This document shows, piece after piece, positions 1-6,290 of a stretch of 9,359 nt of DNA. Under the pieces are notes generated by a model, which was not told where the DNA came from, did not search any database, and saw only the letters and a list, made by a program, of their open reading frames with translations. The DNA comes from UBA9715 sp045614225 (lineage in GTDB: Bacteria; Actinomycetota; Coriobacteriia; Coriobacteriales; Eggerthellaceae): contig JAZLCO010000107.1 of assembly GCA_045614225.1 (NCBI GenBank), positions 1 to 9,359 on the forward strand. The letters run 5' to 3'. The translations under genes were made by a program, and so were the position numbers. Within the stretch, counting starts at the first letter, position 1. Each line of letters starts with the position of its first letter.

Positions 1-40
1 CTTGACCTGTCCAGAAAGTCGATTTCCTCGACCAAGTTCC

Positions 41-69
41 CAACCGATTTCCCCAGGGGAAATCGGTTG
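41..69. promoter_or_regulatory. LysR-type operator, palindrome A
   Basis: A perfect inverted repeat with 14-base arms (left arm CAACCGATTTCCCC) around a single central A at 55. It contains a T-N11-A core (T49 to A61), the classical LysR-family box. It shares the core TTTCCC-N3-GGGAAA with a second palindrome whose centre lies 50 bp to the right. It has no T-tract, so it does not look like a terminator. The regulator encoded 146 bp downstream is the obvious candidate binder, but a divergent gene beyond the left window edge could also be controlled from here. Confidence 0.6.
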
Positions 70-92
70 CCAGCGGGGAACATGCTCGGCGA

Positions 93-117
93 ATCATTTT
101 CCCGCGGGGAAAACGAT
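93..117. promoter_or_regulatory. LysR-type operator, palindrome B
   Basis: An inverted repeat with 11-base arms (ATCATTTTCCC and GGGAAAACGAT) around GCG; 10 of 11 pairs match. It has a T-N11-A core (T99 to A111) and the same TTTCCC-N3-GGGAAA core as palindrome A. If transcription starts near 170, as the candidate -10 box suggests, its centre lies near -65, the usual place of a LysR recognition site. The assignment to the downstream LysR fusion is an inference. Confidence 0.55.
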
Positions 118-135
118 CGCGAGAAACGCGCGCAA

Positions 136-163
136 CAGACAGGCAAACGGTATGTTGTACAAT
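136..163 (+). promoter_or_regulatory. Candidate promoter of the LysR-corrinoid gene
   Basis: A TACAAT box at 158-163 (5 of 6 to the -10 consensus) lies 16 bases after CAGACA at 136-141 (4 of 6 to the -35 consensus). The weak -35 is typical of a promoter that needs an activator. It sits between palindrome B and the GTG start at 215. It rests on pattern matching only. Confidence 0.35.
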
Positions 164-214
164 GCGAGGGTTAGCAGTCGGTTGACAACGAAACGACGAC
201 GAGGAGGCGAACGC

Positions 215-1771
215 GTGGACATCTCGCAAATGCGCATGATGCTGGTACTTGCCGAGACCAAGAGCATCACGACGACCGCGAAGAAGCTGCGCGTTACTCA
301 GCCTGCCCTCACCTACCAGCTGAAGGTCATCGAGAACGAGCTGGGTTTCAAGGTCTTCAATCGCACGCGCACCGGCACCTCGTACACCGCCGAAGGTGCG
401 TTCCTGCATGAGACCATCAAGCAGATCGTCTCCGAATACGACGAAGCCGTGCGCCTTGCGCGTGCCATGTCGAAGGGCTCTGCAACTGGCACGATCCGCG
501 TCGGCATCAACGATTGCTCGCGCGACACGATTTCGTTCTTCTTGAACGTCGCCCAATCGACTCTTTCCTTCACGCTGATTCCCTGCGGCTCGTCCGACCC
601 GGTCAAGCTGCTGCGCGAACGCGTCATCGACCTTTGGTCGACATCTGAAGCCTCGATGGAAAACCTTCCGACCACTTTGCGGTTCGCCGAGCTGACCGAA
701 GCTAGCCAGTCGGTTTTCGTGCCGCCAAACCATCGGCTCGCCAATATGGGCTCCGTTACGACCAACGACCTGCTCGACGAAATCGTATGGCTGTGGCCCC
801 GCGGTCAGGCTTCCGCCGCCTCGAATCACATCCGAGACTTCCTCGAAGCGAACAACACCGAGGTGGAAGATTTCATACCGGGCGTGCCCGCCATCGTCAC
901 AGCGTTCGCTGCCGACGGCATCGTCGTCTTCGACGACGGGTATCTCCCGCCACCATCCCATGCCGCCAAGCAGCTCGCCCTGACCGACGCGGAAAACGAC
1001 GTGCTCGGCTTTGTGTACTTGGCTTCCCAGGAAAAAATTCTCAAGCCGATCATCAAAACCCTGCAGGAGCGCATCGCATACGCCGACAGCCGCCCATCCA
1101 GCCCGTCCGAACAAGCTGCTGAACGTATCGTTGCCCTGCTCGACGACATCAGCTCGACGGTGCGTCGCGGCGGCATGAAGGACATCGTTCCACTCATCGA
1201 ATACGGTCTCGAACTGGGCGTCTCCGCTCATCATCTGCTGGATAGAGGCCTTCTCGCCGGCATGCGCGCAACATCCGATGCCTACCGAGAAGGCGAGATC
1301 TACATGTCCGAGATGATGGCCGCCGTCTCGACGACCAATCTGGCGATGGAAGTGTTGCAGCCGATGCTCGCCATCGAGGACGAGAAGCCCATCACCGGCA
1401 CGGCAGTCATCGGCACCGTGTCGGGCGACAAGCACGATATCGGCAAGAACCTCGTGCGCATCATGATGGAAAGCCGCGACATCGAGGTTGCCGACCTGGG
1501 CATCCAAGTTTCGCCTGAAGCGTTCGTCGAGCATGTGCGCAACAATGCGAAGTGCAACCTGGTGCTCATCTCGGTCAGCCGCACCGAGCTGCTCGACAAC
1601 GTCCGCGACACCATCGAGGCATTGAAGAAGGCGAAATTGCGCGACCAGGTGTTCGTCATGATCGGCGGAGCGGCTGCCAGCCAAGAGTTTGCCGACGAGA
1701 TCGGGGCGGATGCGTTCACCTTGAGCGCTGAGGACGCGGCAGCCAAGGCCCATGAGCTGATGAGCTTGTAG
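215..1771 (+). CDS. LysR-type regulator fused to a corrinoid (MttC-type) methyl-carrier domain
   Basis: This 518-residue protein has three parts. Residues 1-60 form a LysR winged helix-turn-helix (helix-turn-helix about 18-44, with VTQPALTYQLKVIENELG). Residues about 94-289 resemble a LysR effector-binding domain. After a Ser/Pro-rich linker (about 290-300), residues 301-518 form a full-length corrinoid protein. That part has a helical cap (about 303-384) and a Rossmann B12-binding fold with DKHDIG at 405-410, where His407 would be the lower cobalt ligand. S453 and T457 match the usual L-S-x-L-x-T motif, and an IGGA motif lies near 481-484. In its family the corrinoid part carries a methyl group between MttB and a methyl-THF methyltransferase. 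The start is GTG 215, with GAGGAGG at 201-207 and 7 bases of spacing; the frame stays open further upstream but without a comparable ribosome site. It converges on mttB, and no separate corrinoid protein is present. Whether it regulates, carries methyl groups, or both is unknown. Confidence 0.88.
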   Translation: MDISQMRMMLVLAETKSITTTAKKLRVTQPALTYQLKVIENELGFKVFNRTRTGTSYTAEGAFLHETIKQIVSEYDEAVRLARAMSKGSATGTIRVGINDCSRDTISFFLNVAQSTLSFTLIPCGSSDPVKLLRERVIDLWSTSEASMENLPTTLRFAELTEASQSVFVPPNHRLANMGSVTTNDLLDEIVWLWPRGQASAASNHIRDFLEANNTEVEDFIPGVPAIVTAFAADGIVVFDDGYLPPPSHAAKQLALTDAENDVLGFVYLASQEKILKPIIKTLQERIAYADSRPSSPSEQAAERIVALLDDISSTVRRGGMKDIVPLIEYGLELGVSAHHLLDRGLLAGMRATSDAYREGEIYMSEMMAAVSTTNLAMEVLQPMLAIEDEKPITGTAVIGTVSGDKHDIGKNLVRIMMESRDIEVADLGIQVSPEAFVEHVRNNAKCNLVLISVSRTELLDNVRDTIEALKKAKLRDQVFVMIGGAAASQEFADEIGADAFTLSAEDAAAKAHELMSL

Positions 1772-1818
1772 CATCGAGTCCTCCTCCACCTTGCGTCTTC
1801 ATTTCGCCAGATATAAAG

Positions 1819-1842
1819 GGACGGCCTCCGAAGAGGCCGTCC
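1819..1842. terminator. Bidirectional terminator between the LysR fusion and mttB
   Basis: A perfect 10-bp stem, GGACGGCCTC with GAGGCCGTCC, and a 4-base loop. On the minus strand the loop reads C(TTCG)G, the very stable UUCG tetraloop, and is followed by CTTTATAT. It lies 47 bp after the LysR fusion stop and 18 bp after the mttB stop. It therefore can serve both convergent genes, though the T-rich tail favours mttB. Confidence 0.8.
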
Positions 1843-1860
1843 TTGAAGCAATGCGTTTGT

Positions 1861-3321
1861 TTAACGCGTGTACAGTGCGGGGCACTCGCCGATGAGCTCG
1901 TTGCAGCGCTTCTCGATGAAGGCGTTGAGCTCGGCCTCGACAGCCTCGTCCATCTCGGGAGCAACGTACTCCTCGAGCTGCTTGGTCCAACGATCGTAGC
2001 AGACCTTGTCGAGCGACTTGGCGCCAGCGGCTTCCCAGCCCTCGTAGTCCTTGCGGTTGTTGATGAGCGGACGACGCAGTTCGTCCATGTAGTCCATGGT
2101 GGAATCCTGATACAGGAAGTGTCCGCCAGGGCCGACTTCCTCGACGTCGTCGAACACGAAGCGCTCTTCGTCGAAGTTGTAACCCTGGATGTACTTGTTG
2201 CACCAACCGGCAACCTCGTCGTCCATGATGAACTTCTCGTAGGAGAACGCATTGTAGTAGTGCATGATGCCAGCGGCATGCAGCACGAAGGCGATGCCGG
2301 AGGTGCCGGCGGTGAGCAGCGTGAGCATGGACTCCATGCCGGCCTGCGCGTCCGTGAGGATGGCGTCGTTCAGGCCGCCGCCACCACGGGTGGGAACGCC
2401 GTAGAAACGACCCATCTGGGCGGTCGCGGAGGTGTAGAGGGCGACCTCGGAGTTGCCGATGGACAGTGCCATGCTGGCGAAGTCGGCCGGGCCGGAGGTG
2501 GAGCCCAGGATGACCGGAGAGCCCGGACGGATGCACTCGTTGAGGCACAGGCCCGCGATGGTCTCGGCCAGCTGCAGCGACAGCGTCTCGACCATGGTGA
2601 CCGGGCCGGTGGAGCCGCTCATGACCAGCGAGGAGATCATGTTGGACTGACCATACTCGGCGTACGTCATCAGAGCAGAAGCCATGCGCTCGTCATACTT
2701 GAGCGGGGTGATGGAGTTGATCAGCGTGTTGACGATCGGGGTGTTCTTGATGGTCTCGTCGTCCATGCCGTAGAGAATCTTGCACATCTCGACGGTGTCC
2801 TTGGCGCACACGGAACCGTGGGCAGCGCCCATGAAGGCCTTGTCGGAGTACTTGATGTGGGACTCGATCATCTTGAGGTGACGGATCTCGTCAGGATAGT
2901 CGCACATCTCGACGACGTTGTGACCGGTGTGGTTGATGTTCTGGCTCATGTGGCACAGCTTCACCACGTTGTTGTAGTCCTCGGAGGTCGTGCCGCGGCG
3001 GGTGCCGTCGAGCTCGTAGACGAACGGAGGACCATAGGACGGCGTGAGGATGAAGCTGCCGTCGCCGCACCACGTGCTCTTCTTCTCATCGCGGGCCTTG
3101 AGCGTGAACTCGCTCGGAGCCTCGGCGATACGGGCCTCGACGAACTTGCGGTCGAAGTAGACGCGGGAGCCGTCGACCTTGCAGCCATGCTCTTTGAGCA
3201 CCTCAACTGCAGGTGCGTACTCGAAATCAACGCCGATCTCGGTCAGGATCTTCATGACCTCTTCGTTGATGCGGTCGACCTGGTTGTCAGTCAAGACGCT
3301 TTGGGTAGGAATGCGAGACAT
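1861..3321 (-). CDS. MttB-superfamily quaternary-amine:corrinoid methyltransferase (non-pyrrolysine)
   Basis: This 486-residue protein matches the trimethylamine methyltransferase (MttB) superfamily over its whole length. Recognisable blocks include a TPSYGPPFVYELDG stretch near 93-106, HTGHNVVEMCDYP near 131-143, SGSTGPVTMVETL near 235-247, and the Gly-rich GVPTRGGGGLNDAILTDAQAG near 308-328. Archaeal MttB carries pyrrolysine at an in-frame amber codon; this gene has none, so it belongs to the non-Pyl group. Characterised members of that group (MtgB, MtpB, MtcB) demethylate glycine betaine, proline betaine or carnitine and pass the methyl to a Co(I) corrinoid protein in the cytoplasm. The substrate cannot be chosen from sequence alone. 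The ATG at 3321 is preceded by AAGGA with 6 bases of spacing. The adjacent upstream BCCT carrier supports a betaine-like substrate. The likely methyl acceptor is the corrinoid domain of the convergent LysR fusion. Confidence 0.9.
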   Translation of the reverse strand: MSRIPTQSVLTDNQVDRINEEVMKILTEIGVDFEYAPAVEVLKEHGCKVDGSRVYFDRKFVEARIAEAPSEFTLKARDEKKSTWCGDGSFILTPSYGPPFVYELDGTRRGTTSEDYNNVVKLCHMSQNINHTGHNVVEMCDYPDEIRHLKMIESHIKYSDKAFMGAAHGSVCAKDTVEMCKILYGMDDETIKNTPIVNTLINSITPLKYDERMASALMTYAEYGQSNMISSLVMSGSTGPVTMVETLSLQLAETIAGLCLNECIRPGSPVILGSTSGPADFASMALSIGNSEVALYTSATAQMGRFYGVPTRGGGGLNDAILTDAQAGMESMLTLLTAGTSGIAFVLHAAGIMHYYNAFSYEKFIMDDEVAGWCNKYIQGYNFDEERFVFDDVEEVGPGGHFLYQDSTMDYMDELRRPLINNRKDYEGWEAAGAKSLDKVCYDRWTKQLEEYVAPEMDEAVEAELNAFIEKRCNELIGECPALYTR

Positions 3322-3371
3322 TTGATTTCCTTTCTTCTCGGATGTTCCCTACTTCAAAACCTTTATTTCCA

Positions 3372-3391
3372 TCCGCAATTTAGGCTGCGGA
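3372..3391. other. Small hairpin upstream of mttB
   Basis: TCCGCA at 3372-3377 pairs with TGCGGA at 3386-3391, with an 8-base loop. It lies in the 134-bp gap between BCCT-1 and mttB, about 50 bases upstream of the mttB start, so it would be in the leader of mttB or in the intercistronic RNA. No T-tract follows on the minus strand. Function unknown. Confidence 0.35.
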
Positions 3392-3406
3392 ATCGCCTCT
3401 TGGGTG

Positions 3407-3439
3407 AGGGGCCTGGGGAGGATCATGCTCCAGGCCCCT
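3407..3439 (-). terminator. Intercistronic hairpin after BCCT-1
   Basis: A 10-bp stem, AGGGGCCTGG (3407-3416) with CCAGGCCCCT (3430-3439), closes a 13-base loop. It starts 16 bases after the BCCT-1 stop on the minus strand. No T-tract follows on that strand, so it may be a weak terminator, an RNA processing or stability element, or a 3' protective hairpin. It could give unequal levels of BCCT-1 and mttB messages. Confidence 0.45.
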
Positions 3440-3455
3440 TGGTGCTTTTGGTGCT

Positions 3456-5006
3456 TTACTCCGCTTGCGGGAGAGCCTCCGCAGGAGCCGGAAGCCCCTC
3501 TTCGGGTTCGCCCTTCTGTACCGCCGGGTCGTTCCTCAAGGCGATGGTCATGGAAATCATCATGAAGACGATGACAAACATGTACGGGAAGGCTGCCGCA
3601 ATCGAGAGCGTCTGAAGGATTTTGAGAATCCCAGCGCCGCCGACGATGATGCAGATAATCGTGGTAGCACCCTGAGCTACGCCCCAACCCACGCGCAAGG
3701 GCTTCGAGGGCTCCATGTTGCCGTTGTCGGTGAGCATCGACAAGACGAACGTGGCGGAGTTTGCTGCGCCCCAGAAGCACACGACGATGAGAACGATGGC
3801 GAGAGGAGCAGTGACTGCGGGAAGCGGCAGCTCATTGAGGAACGCGAACAGTGCGATGGTCGTACCGTTGTCTGCGCCAAGCGCCGTCACGAGGCCGCCG
3901 CCAGTGAGCTCGTTGATGTTGAACGCGGCACCGCCGTAGATGGCCAGCCAGATCACGCAGAAGCCAGCAGGCAGGAGCATGACGGCGAACAGGTACTCGC
4001 GAATCGTGCGGCCGCGAGAAACGCGGGCCACGAACTGACCGCAGAACGGCGCCCAAGCAATCCACCATGCCCAGTAGAAGACCGTCCAACCCTGGACGAA
4101 CTCGCCGTTCTCCATCCACATGGACTTGTGAATGAAGTTCTGGAGATAGCCACCCAAATCGGTGACGAAGATGTTGCAGATGAACACTGCGCCGCCGAAC
4201 ACGAAGATGAACACCATGAACGCGACGGACAGGTACACCTTGACGTCGGCCACGATCTGCATGGCCTTGCCGAGGCCCGAAAGCGTAGCCAGCGTGAACA
4301 GCGCAGTGATGATGGCGATGACGAGGCATTGGAGCAACGTGGTGTCCTCGATGCCATACACATAGTTCAAACCGCCCGTGATCTGCACGGCGCCCAAGCC
4401 CAGGCTCGTTGCTACACCGAAGATCGTGGCAAACACAGCCAGGATATCGATGGCCTTGCCGATAGGTCCGTGAACCTTTTCGCCCAGCAGCGGCTCAAAC
4501 GCCGAGCTGACCAGGAACGGGCGATCCAGACGGAATGCGAAGTAGCCAAGGGCCAAGCCGGCAACGGCGAAGATGACCCACGGGGAGATGCCCCAGTGGA
4601 AGAACACCGTCTGCATGGCCTCGTGCATGGCCTCGTTGGTCAGCGGGTCGGCGCTCGGGGGAGCCATGAAGTCGGAAATCGGCTCCGCAACACTCCAGAA
4701 CACCAGGCCGATGCCCATGCCGCCACCGAACAGCTGAGCGAACCACGAGAAGTTCGAGAACTCTGGTTCGTCGTCGTCGTGGCCGAGCTTGATATTGCCG
4801 AACTTGCTCAAGCCAATTGCAACGGCGTAGATGACCATTACGAAGACAACGAGCAGGTACAACCAGCCGAAGTCGACTGTGAACACGGTGAACAGAACGT
4901 TCGCCACTTCGTTGAGCGCCTCGGGAGCAACTGCGCCGAAGATAACAAATGCGGCGACAATTGCAGCCGAGATGATCAACACGCTCCTATCTTTCTTTTG
5001 CTCCAT
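3456..5006 (-). CDS. BCCT-family betaine/carnitine/choline transporter, BCCT-1
   Basis: This 516-residue membrane protein has about twelve hydrophobic segments and BCCT hallmarks. These are the glycine-rich GGGMGIG at 94-100, HWGISPWVIF at 137-146, ATSLGLGAVQI at 199-209 and YWAWWIAWAPF with ARVSRGR at 311-333. W138/W143 and W314/W315/W318 match the aromatic boxes that hold trimethylammonium substrates in BetP. Position 146 is Phe where BetP and BCCT-2 have Tyr. GAANS at 413-417 replaces the TSANS of BCCT-2, so the Thr/Ser pair that helps bind sodium in BetP is absent; the carrier may therefore be an exchanger or be weakly sodium-coupled. The ATG at 5006 was chosen because the following residues match the BCCT-2 N-terminus. 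GAAAGG lies 8 bases upstream of it, and AGGAGG lies only 1 base away. The frame remains open for 57 codons upstream, but that stretch lacks family features. It precedes mttB on the same strand and probably supplies its substrate. Confidence 0.93.
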   Translation of the reverse strand: MEQKKDRSVLIISAAIVAAFVIFGAVAPEALNEVANVLFTVFTVDFGWLYLLVVFVMVIYAVAIGLSKFGNIKLGHDDDEPEFSNFSWFAQLFGGGMGIGLVFWSVAEPISDFMAPPSADPLTNEAMHEAMQTVFFHWGISPWVIFAVAGLALGYFAFRLDRPFLVSSAFEPLLGEKVHGPIGKAIDILAVFATIFGVATSLGLGAVQITGGLNYVYGIEDTTLLQCLVIAIITALFTLATLSGLGKAMQIVADVKVYLSVAFMVFIFVFGGAVFICNIFVTDLGGYLQNFIHKSMWMENGEFVQGWTVFYWAWWIAWAPFCGQFVARVSRGRTIREYLFAVMLLPAGFCVIWLAIYGGAAFNINELTGGGLVTALGADNGTTIALFAFLNELPLPAVTAPLAIVLIVVCFWGAANSATFVLSMLTDNGNMEPSKPLRVGWGVAQGATTIICIIVGGAGILKILQTLSIAAAFPYMFVIVFMMISMTIALRNDPAVQKGEPEEGLPAPAEALPQAE

Positions 5007-5060
5007 TCCTCCTACCTTTCTTTCTCTTGTGCACTCGTTTTGAGCGCAAACTTTCCCAGC

Positions 5061-5075
5061 CCCCGCATCACGGGG
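5061..5075. other. Leader hairpin upstream of BCCT-1
   Basis: CCCCG at 5061-5065 pairs with CGGGG at 5071-5075 around a 5-base loop. It lies 55-69 bases upstream of the BCCT-1 start, in what is probably its untranslated leader. I see no B12 box or other known riboswitch core around it. Function unknown. Confidence 0.3.
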
Positions 5076-5169
5076 ATTTTGAAAAACCTTGAAATTTTGT
5101 GGTGCAGGCTCTGCTTCTTGGGTACACGTTCCTAAGCTTTTAATCAGGCTTTTCGCGCGTTTTTGTTGC

Positions 5170-5184
5170 AGTAACAATGTTGCT
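5170..5184. promoter_or_regulatory. Possible TetR operator upstream of BCCT-1
   Basis: AGTAACAATGTTGCT is a 15-bp dyad centred on A5177 with 6 of 7 pairs matching. Its core TAACAATGTT fits the inner part (TANCANTGNT) of the operator repeated in the TetR-1/BCCT-2 control region, although the outer bases differ. It lies about 165 bp upstream of BCCT-1. If real, it would place BCCT-1 and perhaps mttB under the same TetR control. Confidence 0.35.
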
Positions 5185-5203
5185 CGTGCAGAAGCTTGCC
5201 CTT

Positions 5204-5247
5204 CCGGCTCCGTAGCCGGCCGATTCCAACATGCCCGCCCTGCGGGC
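5204..5247 (-). other. Two hairpins downstream of TetR-1
   Basis: GCCCGC (5233-5238) with GCGGGC (5242-5247) forms a 6-bp stem with a 3-base loop, 7 bases after the TetR-1 stop. CCGGCT (5204-5209) with AGCCGG (5214-5219) forms a second 6-bp stem with a 4-base loop. Neither is followed by a T-tract on the minus strand. They may slow or partly end transcription between TetR-1 and BCCT-1, which are 248 bp apart. Confidence 0.4.
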
Positions 5248-5254
5248 GCTGCCT

Positions 5255-6037
5255 TTATGCTGTCGCCTTCCTCCGTTCCTTCGCGGTGGTGCGTTCCATT
5301 GGGATGATCTTGACGCGATACGACGAGCGCGCATCGACGTCGTAAACTTGATTGGAAGCTTTGAAATCGGATTTCACGACAAGAATCGAGTATCCTTCTT
5401 CAAGCTGTGTCGTATATCCACGGATGATCAGGTCCATGAATTCCCTGGTAATCCAGCGGAAATCGTCTTCGCCTAAGTCGCGGCCACTCACATCGGCGAG
5501 CATGCCACGGAACAGGTAAGTATCGACCTTGCAGAGATATGAAGCCGCATCGCCCGAGATCATGCCTGCTTCGACTGCTCGATTGAGGAGAATGCTGTCG
5601 CGTTCGGCAATTGTGGTCGCATCGCGGAACATATCGAGCATGAAGTCCTTGAGCCCCGCAAGATCCTCTGGATACTCGTCGAAGTACTCAACCACAGCCT
5701 CGGTATACAAGCCGCCATCAGCGCCACCGAAGAACAGGTTCTCAAACACATCCGCATTGCGAAACGAGTAGTACGCCAGGCATTCCCACAACTGAAGATT
5801 GAGCTCGAGCGGGTTGAGATCGACTATCGAAAGAAGCCGTGCATCCTCAATGTAGTCGCGAAGAAAGCGGATCGAGGAGACTGCGACGAGCTTTTCAATA
5901 TCGGGGAAATGACGGTAGAGCGCAGCCGAACTGCATCCGACTTCTTCGGCTACCTTGCGAATGGAAACGCCTTGGACGCCGTCGCGCTCGAGCAGCTCGT
6001 AAGCCGCCTCGATATATTTACGCTTGGCTCCGGCCAT
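5255..6037 (-). CDS. TetR-family transcriptional regulator, TetR-1
   Basis: This 260-residue protein has an N-terminal TetR DNA-binding domain: helix-turn-helix about 26-45, with VSIRKVAEEVGCSSAALYRHF. A helical ligand domain follows. It also has an unusual C-terminal tail (about 215-247) with EGYSILVV and DARSSYRVKIIP, which is nearly identical in TetR-2 and extends past the usual 190-210 residues of the family. The start ATG 6037 has GGGGGAG 6 bases upstream; an in-frame ATG at 6052 has no ribosome site. This start also gives the same length as TetR-2. It is divergent from BCCT-2 and upstream of BCCT-1 on the same strand. A candidate promoter overlapping an operator suggests it represses itself. 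Its ligand may be the transported amine, but that is a guess. Confidence 0.88.
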   Translation of the reverse strand: MAGAKRKYIEAAYELLERDGVQGVSIRKVAEEVGCSSAALYRHFPDIEKLVAVSSIRFLRDYIEDARLLSIVDLNPLELNLQLWECLAYYSFRNADVFENLFFGGADGGLYTEAVVEYFDEYPEDLAGLKDFMLDMFRDATTIAERDSILLNRAVEAGMISGDAASYLCKVDTYLFRGMLADVSGRDLGEDDFRWITREFMDLIIRGYTTQLEEGYSILVVKSDFKASNQVYDVDARSSYRVKIIPMERTTAKERRKATA

Positions 6038-6083
6038 CCGTTGCTCCCCCATCGCGTCGGATTAGACACTGTGGTTAACGAAA

Positions 6084-6102
6084 ATGTTAACAGTGATAAC
6101 AT
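6084..6102. promoter_or_regulatory. TetR operator 1
   Basis: ATGTTAACAGTGATAACAT is a 19-bp inverted repeat centred on G6093; only the pairs at offsets 3 from the centre are mismatched. It is the best of three related sites and defines GTTANCANTGNTAAC. It lies 47 bp from the TetR-1 start and covers most of the candidate -10 of that gene, as expected for autorepression. Confidence 0.6.
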
Positions 6103-6126
6103 AGATGCTCCAGACACGTATTGCAA
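6098..6126 (-). promoter_or_regulatory. Candidate TetR-1 promoter
   Basis: On the minus strand TTGCAA (6121-6126) is followed, after 17 bases, by TATGTT (6098-6103). Each box matches its sigma-70 consensus at 4 of 6 positions. Operator 1 overlaps the -10 box, so a bound repressor would block it. Confidence 0.35.
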
Positions 6127-6143
6127 GTGATTTTGGGAAAAAT

Positions 6144-6158
6144 GTTATCACTGATAAT
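6144..6158. promoter_or_regulatory. TetR operator 2
   Basis: GTTATCACTGATAAT is a 15-bp dyad centred on C6151, with only the outermost pair broken. Its centre is 58 bp from that of operator 1. It overlaps a further -35/-10-like pair on the minus strand (TTGTTG, 17 bases, TATCAG). Confidence 0.55.
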
Positions 6159-6290
6159 CTTTTTGTGCATTTTCAACAAATAATTAATAATTTGGCATCT
6201 ACCAGGGAAAATACAACTGTATGCTCATTGTTAACGCAAATTGTCAGCACCATTCACACGATGATTGCGGATAACTCTGCTTTCGAACTT

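Noticed and set aside
2..214. The 71-codon in-frame extension upstream of the LysR fusion start
   Set aside because: It runs through the two palindromes and the candidate promoter, has no ribosome site at its start, and the LysR domain begins exactly at the GTG at 215.
1861..3321. Pyrrolysine-containing MttB
   Set aside because: The frame has no internal amber codon and ends with TAA at a normal family length.
1843..3615. Long plus-strand open frame opposite mttB
   Set aside because: It is a shadow of mttB: no recognisable family features, repetitive Val/Asp/Glu-rich composition, and it covers a well-supported gene on the other strand.
5007..5110. Cobalamin riboswitch in the BCCT-1 leader
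   Set aside because: A hairpin and a GGGAA-like stretch are present, but no B12 box or the multi-helix core could be found.
3465..5135. Long plus-strand open frame opposite BCCT-1
   Set aside because: Its highly charged, Glu/Asp/Arg/His-rich translation with no domain is what the complement of a hydrophobic membrane-protein gene gives.
5007..5177. 57-codon N-terminal extension of BCCT-1
   Set aside because: The residues do not resemble a BCCT N-terminus, and the shorter start matches BCCT-2.
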